Source: Cryomorphaceae bacterium (GTDB taxonomy: Bacteria > Bacteroidota > Bacteroidia > Flavobacteriales_G > Salibacteraceae). From it: a stretch of 5,870 nucleotides of DNA. Shown here piece after piece: positions 5,756 through 5,870 of this stretch. The position numbers and the translations under genes were made by a program. Position 1 is the stretch's first letter, and every line of letters starts with the position of its first letter. The notes under the pieces were generated by a model. It searched no databases and was not told the origin of the DNA. It worked only from the letters and a program-made list of their open reading frames with translations. The stretch is taken from contig PXEK01000356.1 of assembly GCA_003564735.1 (NCBI GenBank), positions 1-5,870 of the forward strand, written 5' to 3'.

Positions 5756-5870
5756 TTGAAGAAAGAAGTTCAAATAGGACTGGTAGCCCTCACAGCTATA
5801 GCAGTTGCATACTTTGGTTTTAGTTTTTTGCTGGGGAAGCAAATTTTACGAAAAGGAGATCAGTTTTACG
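5756..5870 (+). CDS. MCE / MlaD-family lipid-transport protein, N-terminal part, cut by the right window edge
   Basis: MCE-domain proteins of the MlaD type are inner-membrane-anchored, hexamer-forming parts of phospholipid transport systems between the two membranes. Only 38 codons are present. They read KKEVQIGLVALTAIA then VAYFGFSFLLGKQIL, a single membrane segment (about residues 6-27) with the 'K.GL.AL...l...G.nfL.GK.lf' pattern that opens Bacteroidetes MlaD-family proteins, and end in GDQFY where the family's 'yya.y..v.GL' begins. The start is TTG at 5756, since an in-frame TAG at 5699-5701 and no ATG intervene; ATT at 5750 is a less likely alternative. The MCE domain itself is outside the window, so identity rests on the anchor pattern plus the position after the amidase. 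It probably belongs to the same transcription unit. Confidence 0.72.
   Translation, partial: MKKEVQIGLVALTAIAVAYFGFSFLLGKQILRKGDQFY

Noticed and set aside
1..5870. Search for CRISPR arrays, insertion sequences, tRNA/rRNA genes, toxin-antitoxin or defence genes
   Set aside because: No regularly spaced repeats, terminal inverted repeats, transposase motifs or RNA-gene signatures were seen; all long conserved frames are assigned to core functions.

Overview
The window looks like chromosome from a member of the Bacteroidota (Bacteroidetes), probably a Flavobacteriales-like lineage. The evidence is threefold. Sequences matching the Bacteroidetes -7 promoter consensus TAnnTTTG lie at sensible distances upstream of four genes or start sites. 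Leaders are A-rich and lack Shine-Dalgarno sequences. The protein variants are those typical of the phylum: a long LptD with a low-complexity N-terminal linker, and an Amidase_3 enzyme with a C-terminal SPOR-like domain. I see no mobile element, CRISPR array, tRNA or rRNA. This is core-type housekeeping and envelope DNA rather than an accessory island.

Layout from left to right. (1) The left edge holds the 5' part of folE (GTP cyclohydrolase I) on the minus strand, cut just after its CEHH zinc/catalytic motif. (2) A 267-bp divergent intergenic region (366-632) carries one promoter box for each flanking gene and two small inverted repeats. (3) An orphan periplasmic solute-binding protein of family 3 (633-1472, plus) keeps the Arg and Asp positions that family members use to hold an amino acid. 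(4) A short convergent gap (1473-1543) contains imperfect hairpins. (5) lptD (1544-4198, minus) encodes the outer-membrane LPS-assembly translocon. (6) A 74-bp divergent region (4199-4272) has two -7 boxes facing each other. (7) An N-acetylmuramoyl-L-alanine amidase with a SPOR-like tail (best start 4273, end 5604, plus) follows. (8) After a 151-bp gap, the first 38 codons of an MCE/MlaD-family lipid-transport protein run off the right edge.

The right half is therefore an envelope-biogenesis neighbourhood: LPS insertion (LptD), peptidoglycan cleavage (amidase) and phospholipid trafficking (MlaD family) lie side by side. The lptD and amidase promoters are packed so tightly that each polymerase must cross the other's promoter. 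I found no clearly new multi-gene system. The most useful observations are the face-to-face promoters, the two-cysteine LptD, the corrected amidase start with its tiny overlapping leader ORF, the TTG starts, and the transporter-less binding protein.
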